Shown here one piece after another: positions 5,732-9,716 of a DNA stretch of 9,716 bases. A program made the translations under genes and the position numbers. Numbering within the stretch: the stretch's first letter is position 1; each line of letters starts with the position of its first letter. This DNA comes from Acidobacteriota bacterium (GTDB taxonomy: Bacteria > Acidobacteriota > Terriglobia > UBA7540): NCBI GenBank assembly GCA_021780055.1, contig JAJXZM010000319.1, positions 1-9,716 on the forward strand, read 5' to 3'. The notes beneath the pieces are model-generated. The model searched no databases and had not been told where the DNA came from. It was given only the letters and a program-made list of their open reading frames with translations.

Positions 5732-6687
5732 CGCCCGTTGCAACCATGGAAAAACAAGAATTGCTTAGTGTGCATGATTTAATCGCGGACCAGGACCTTA
5801 CTGCCCATGACGTCCGCCTGATCTTCGACCTTGCCGGGCGCGTGAAGGCTTCGCCCGCGTCGTACTCCCAGGCTCTGGCCGGCAAACAGTTGGCGATGAT
5901 CTTTGAGAAGCCTTCTCTCCGCACCCGCGTGACCTTTGAAGTTGGCATGACCAGCATGGGCGGGCACGCTATTTATCTGGACCATTCCAAGCCGCGCCTC
6001 GGTGAGCGGGAGTCGATCAAAGACGTGGCCCGCAACCTTGACCGCTGGGTCGACGGCATCGTGGCCCGCACCTTCTCGCACCAGTCCGTCGTCGAACTGG
6101 CCGAAAACGCCACCATTCCGGTGGTGAATGCCCTGACAGACCTGCTGCACCCCTGCCAGGCGCTTGGCGACTTCTTCACGCTGCAGGAGAAATTCGGCCA
6201 CGTGGAAGGCCTGACGCTGGCCTTCATCGGCGATGGCAACAACGTGTGCCACTCGCTGATGCTGACAGGCGCCAAGCTCGGCGCCACGGTGCACGTTGCA
6301 ACACCGTCGGGTTTTGAACCCAAAACGGAAATCGTGGAGCAGGCCGCAGCATTGGCCCACGCGAATGGGGCAAGAATCCGACTGTTCCGGGAACCTCTGG
6401 AAGCCGTGGCCGGCGCGCACGCTGTTTACACCGACGTCTGGGCCAGCATGGGTCAGGAATTTGCCGCACACCTCCGGACGCAGGTTTTCGCCCCCTATCA
6501 GGTCACGGATAATCTGATGAGGGCCGCCGGCCCGGACGCCGTTTTCCTCCACTGCCTGCCGGCGCATCGCGGACAGGAAGTTACCGATGCCGTCATTGAT
6601 TCATCACGGTCGCTTGTTTACGATCAGGCCGAAAATCGCTTGCACGTTCAGAAGGCGCTCATGCTTCTGCTGATGCAGTCGCATTAA
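5728..6687 (+). CDS. argF: ornithine carbamoyltransferase ArgF
   Basis: Transfers the carbamoyl group from carbamoyl phosphate to ornithine, giving citrulline. In 319 residues the carbamoyl-phosphate motif SLRTR is at 63-67 and HPCQALGD at 141-148. The ornithine-binding DVWASMGQE is at 236-244 and the HCLPAHRGQEVT loop with Cys276 at 275-286. The SMG loop and HCLPAHR signature fit true ornithine carbamoyltransferase. The acetyl- and succinylornithine enzymes, as I recall them, carry a different CLP-RR-type loop. The start is ATG at 5728, overlapping the argD TGA by 4 bases, with AAGGGGG 7 bases upstream; ATG at 5746 is a second possibility. As ArgF here uses free ornithine, a deacetylase (ArgE) or ArgJ must be encoded elsewhere. 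Confidence 0.95.
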   Translation: MTPVATMEKQELLSVHDLIADQDLTAHDVRLIFDLAGRVKASPASYSQALAGKQLAMIFEKPSLRTRVTFEVGMTSMGGHAIYLDHSKPRLGERESIKDVARNLDRWVDGIVARTFSHQSVVELAENATIPVVNALTDLLHPCQALGDFFTLQEKFGHVEGLTLAFIGDGNNVCHSLMLTGAKLGATVHVATPSGFEPKTEIVEQAAALAHANGARIRLFREPLEAVAGAHAVYTDVWASMGQEFAAHLRTQVFAPYQVTDNLMRAAGPDAVFLHCLPAHRGQEVTDAVIDSSRSLVYDQAENRLHVQKALMLLLMQSH

Positions 6688-6689
6688 CC

Positions 6690-7262
6690 ATGGGAATTGA
6701 TACCATCACGCAGTTTCCACTGGAGGCCCTTGTGACGGCACCCGAGTCCAGGGAGAGCAAGGCGTTGCCGGTCCTCCGCAAGGCCCATCTGAGCGACGTT
6801 CCCGCCCTGTTCAAGCTGATCCACCAATACGCAATTGAAGAGGTGATGCTCCCCCGCGCACTTCCCGAGCTCTACGAGGACGTATGGGAATTCACTGTGG
6901 CGGAAAAGGACGGGCAGGTGGCCGCCTGCGGAGCGCTTCGCCTGTATAACGCAGAAGTTGCGGAAATCCGTTCGCTTTGCGTGGACCCCTTGCAGAAGAC
7001 CGCCGGACTGGGCCGTGCGGTTACGACCAAGCTAATGTACGAAGCTCAGGCTTTGGGTTTGAAAAGGGTCTTCGCGCTTACTGTAGTTCCAGGCTTTTTC
7101 TCAAAGATGGGTTTCTACCCCGTCGAGCGTGACGCCCTGCCCCAGAAGGTATGGCGCGATTGCCTTCAGTGCGAAAAGTACTTCCGCTGTGATGAGGTGG
7201 CGATGGTCTTCGATCTTGCCCACCTGTCCGGGAAAAGCGCACATGCCCAACCCGGAAGTTGA
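6690..7262 (+). CDS. argA: GNAT-type N-acetylglutamate synthase, short ArgA
   Basis: A stand-alone GNAT acetyltransferase of 190 residues that matches the short ArgA type (like M. tuberculosis Rv2747) rather than the classical two-domain enzyme. It would acetylate glutamate with acetyl-CoA, the first committed step. Visible segments are LRKAHLSDVPALFKLI (29-44), VMLPRALPELYEDV (52-65), AEIRSLCVDP (91-100), the acetyl-CoA loop KTAGLGRA (103-110), FFSKMGFYPV and a C-terminal CxxC-x5-C (Cys158, 161, 167) before DEVAMVFD. The CoA loop has Lys103 where Q/R is usual. The amino acid kinase domain that senses arginine in classical enzymes is absent. The start is uncertain: ATG 6690 follows the argF stop by 2 bases without a Shine-Dalgarno, while GTG 6732 has GGAGG 5 bases upstream and would give 176 residues. 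It is the last gene of the operon. Confidence 0.87.
   Translation: MGIDTITQFPLEALVTAPESRESKALPVLRKAHLSDVPALFKLIHQYAIEEVMLPRALPELYEDVWEFTVAEKDGQVAACGALRLYNAEVAEIRSLCVDPLQKTAGLGRAVTTKLMYEAQALGLKRVFALTVVPGFFSKMGFYPVERDALPQKVWRDCLQCEKYFRCDEVAMVFDLAHLSGKSAHAQPGS
6722..6726 (+). promoter_or_regulatory. strong Shine-Dalgarno inside the 5' end of argA
   Basis: GGAGG lies 5 bases before an in-frame GTG at 6732. The conserved GNAT domain begins only after residue 25 of the longer form, so this may be the true start of ArgA, or a second start. Confidence 0.4.
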
Positions 7263-7270
7263 CAAACATT

Positions 7271-7747
7271 TCAGGATGAGATTGAGTCGTTCCCGCCGAC
7301 TTTCCCTTTCAACTTTTTCTCGCCTGGTTTGACAAACTTTTTGTTCACAAGATAGACAATCATGATTCCAAGCGTGGCGCCAATCGTGTCAAAACCGCAG
7401 TCCACGATGGAAGGTCCACGATTGGGGACAAATCGTTGATGGAACTCATCGGTCAGTGAGTAGAGCGCAGCAAGCAGGATACAGGCAAGGGCCTTGCGGG
7501 AATTCCAGGCACTGCGGTTTTCATCGCCGAGGGCATGGTAAAGGAAAATAGCGAAAATGCCGTATTCGGTGAAATGTCCTAACTTCCTGAATCCTGTCGC
7601 CAGCAGATAAAAAGTGTGGTGTGAAACTTCCACATGAAAGAAATTTAGAATGTCAGCCAAAAGGCGATTGGAAAAGGATGAGCCAAAAGTCCGGGTGGAC
7701 ATGTAAAAGATAACGCCGGCCCAGATAATGACCGGCATCCACCACAT
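7271..7747 (-). CDS. VanZ-family membrane protein
   Basis: A small integral membrane protein with the VanZ-like signature and no known enzymatic activity. VanZ itself gives low-level teicoplanin resistance, but most family members are uncharacterised. From the ATG at 7747 (158 residues) it shows a first hydrophobic segment (PVIIWAGVIFYMS), then RKLGHFTEY (54-62). A second membrane segment, a third containing LLAALYSLTDEFHQ with Asp100, Glu101 and His103, FVPNRGPSIVD with Arg110 and Asp116, and GATLGIMIVYLV follow. The tail is lysine-rich (KPGEKKLKGK), probably cytoplasmic. The frame is open far upstream into guaB. ATG at 7843 (overlapping guaB by 53 bases) is the main alternative, but the first membrane segment begins right after ATG 7747. 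It follows guaB by 43 bases and is probably co-transcribed. Its stop lies 8 bases from the argA stop, convergent. Confidence 0.85.
   Translation of the reverse strand: MWWMPVIIWAGVIFYMSTRTFGSSFSNRLLADILNFFHVEVSHHTFYLLATGFRKLGHFTEYGIFAIFLYHALGDENRSAWNSRKALACILLAALYSLTDEFHQRFVPNRGPSIVDCGFDTIGATLGIMIVYLVNKKFVKPGEKKLKGKVGGNDSISS
7285..7318 (+). terminator. weak candidate terminator for the arginine operon, inside the vanZ-like gene
   Basis: AGTCG (7285-7289) pairs with CGACT (7297-7301) across a 7-base loop and is followed by a pyrimidine-rich run ending in TTTTT (7314-7318). The stem is short and the T-run distant, so this is only the best candidate found downstream of argA. Confidence 0.2.
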
Positions 7748-7790
7748 GAGGGACTGAAGGCGTGTCTCGTTCCCGAGGCCGGAAGGCAGG

Positions 7791-9260
<1,470 letters not shown>

Positions 9261-9289
9261 TCAATTCCTTTCGGATGGATAAAGGTTTA

Positions 9290-9318
9290 ATTTTAGTTGC
9301 GTTAACCATGAGCGTCAA
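9290..9318 (-). promoter_or_regulatory. sigma-70-type promoter of guaB
   Basis: On the minus strand, TTGACG (9313-9318, 5 of 6), a spacer of exactly 17 bases and TAAAAT (9290-9295, 5 of 6). The expected start of transcription is near 9283. A perfect 10-bp palindrome AGGCTAGCCT (9318-9327) touches the -35 and could bind a regulator. The rest of the 179-base gap, 9328-9427, shows nothing I can name. Confidence 0.65.
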
Positions 9319-9427
9319 GGCTAGCCTCTTACAGCAAGGGAGGTAATTCCCAGAACAAAGCTAACGGCGTGGATCGCAATAGCCAGTCTCATGCACATAT
9401 ATCGGTAGTCTCAATTTGCGGACGGTT

Positions 9428-9716
9428 CTAGGCTCTACGAAAAGCCTGTGCCACCCGCGCAAGTCCGGTACGGAAAACGCGATAGAGCAGAACTGTCGCG
9501 TAGAACATCGCCGCCAACAATGCCACCACAACCACAATAGCCAGGATGGGATGCGCCGCAGCGAGCCAGGCCGCGGCGGCCGCCAGGGAGTCTTCCGCAA
9601 GACTGAAAGCCGTCGTACTGACGGGCTCCGGGCTGGCTTCGAGCGGCGTCCGCAAGGCCGTCTTGACGCTGTGTGATGAAAACGCAACACCGCCGCCAAG
9701 CAATGCGCCCAGAATC
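9428..9716 (-). CDS. C-terminal part of a DUF4126-type membrane protein (5' end outside window)
   Basis: The frame runs through the right edge, so the N-terminal part lies outside the window; the TTG at 9703 is not the real start. The visible end (about 95 residues) contains ILGALLGGGVAFSSHSVKTA, SPEPVSTTAFSLAEDSLA and a long hydrophobic segment AHPILAIVVVVALLAAMFYA, ending in an arginine-rich tail. This order (LGGG..SH..K, SPEP, S.AED, last membrane helix) is how I remember the C-terminus of the DUF4126 family, an uncharacterised inner-membrane group. No function can be assigned. It reads toward guaB on the same strand. The 179-base gap and the separate guaB promoter argue against dependence on one transcript. 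Confidence 0.72.
   Translation of the reverse strand, partial: ILGALLGGGVAFSSHSVKTALRTPLEASPEPVSTTAFSLAEDSLAAAAAWLAAAHPILAIVVVVALLAAMFYATVLLYRVFRTGLARVAQAFRRA

Noticed and set aside
5779..6567. 262-codon open frame on the minus strand opposite argF
   Set aside because: It is antisense to a fully motif-supported argF and has no family resemblance; this is expected from GC-rich codon use.
7259..7337. 9-bp direct repeat TTGACAAAC (7259-7267 and 7329-7337) as a promoter or repeat element
   Set aside because: There is no acceptable -10 at proper spacing, and both copies lie in the convergent gene ends; probably chance.
7271..7747. Glycopeptide-resistance cluster suggested by VanZ
   Set aside because: No vanH, vanA, vanX or regulator genes are present; the family is widespread without any resistance role.

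Overview
The window reads as an ordinary chromosomal segment of a moderately GC-rich Gram-negative-type bacterium. An Acidobacteriota-like origin is my best guess. It rests on the M1-peptidase-like tail fused to tetratricopeptide repeats at the left edge and on the compact arginine cluster ending in a GNAT-only ArgA. It is inference, not proof. I see no mobile element, CRISPR array, rRNA, tRNA or prophage gene. No stretch over 300 bases lacks a gene; the longest gaps are about 120-180 bases.

Layout. Bases 3-500 (+) are the end of a TPR protein. It converges on a minus-strand group read from 2484 down to 555: a C26-class glutamine-amidotransferase-like hydrolase (PuuD-like), a Mug/TDG-type mismatch uracil-DNA glycosylase, and a macrodomain protein. 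A 135-147 base divergent promoter region (2485-2631) separates this group from a tightly packed plus-strand arginine operon, argC-argB-argD-argF-argA (2632-7262). The operon's stop and start codons overlap or nearly touch at every junction. It converges, with an 8-base gap, on a minus-strand pair: guaB (IMP dehydrogenase, 9248-7791, with a good sigma-70-type promoter at 9290-9318) followed by a VanZ-family membrane protein (7747-7271). The right edge cuts a DUF4126-type membrane protein (minus strand).

How the genes work together. ArgA acetylates glutamate, ArgB phosphorylates it, ArgC reduces it, ArgD transaminates it to N-acetylornithine, and ArgF carbamoylates ornithine to citrulline. The deacetylation/transacetylation step (argE or argJ) and argG/argH are not in the window. 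Both usual allosteric arginine sites, the N-terminal helix of arginine-sensitive NAGK and the kinase-like domain of classical NAGS, appear to be absent, which puts weight on control at the argC promoter.

That promoter is the most interesting spot. A consensus TTGACA / 17 / TAGAAA promoter predicts a transcript starting at or within a base or two of an ATG at 2594. That ATG opens a 13-codon ORF whose TGA overlaps the GTG start of argC (GTGA). An ARG-box-like sequence lies just downstream at 2604-2617. This could be a leaderless, translationally coupled leader ORF with an operator inside it. A second point is that the macrodomain protein has alanine where YmdB has its proposed catalytic aspartate. 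I found no convincing wholly new system; most of the window is housekeeping metabolism.
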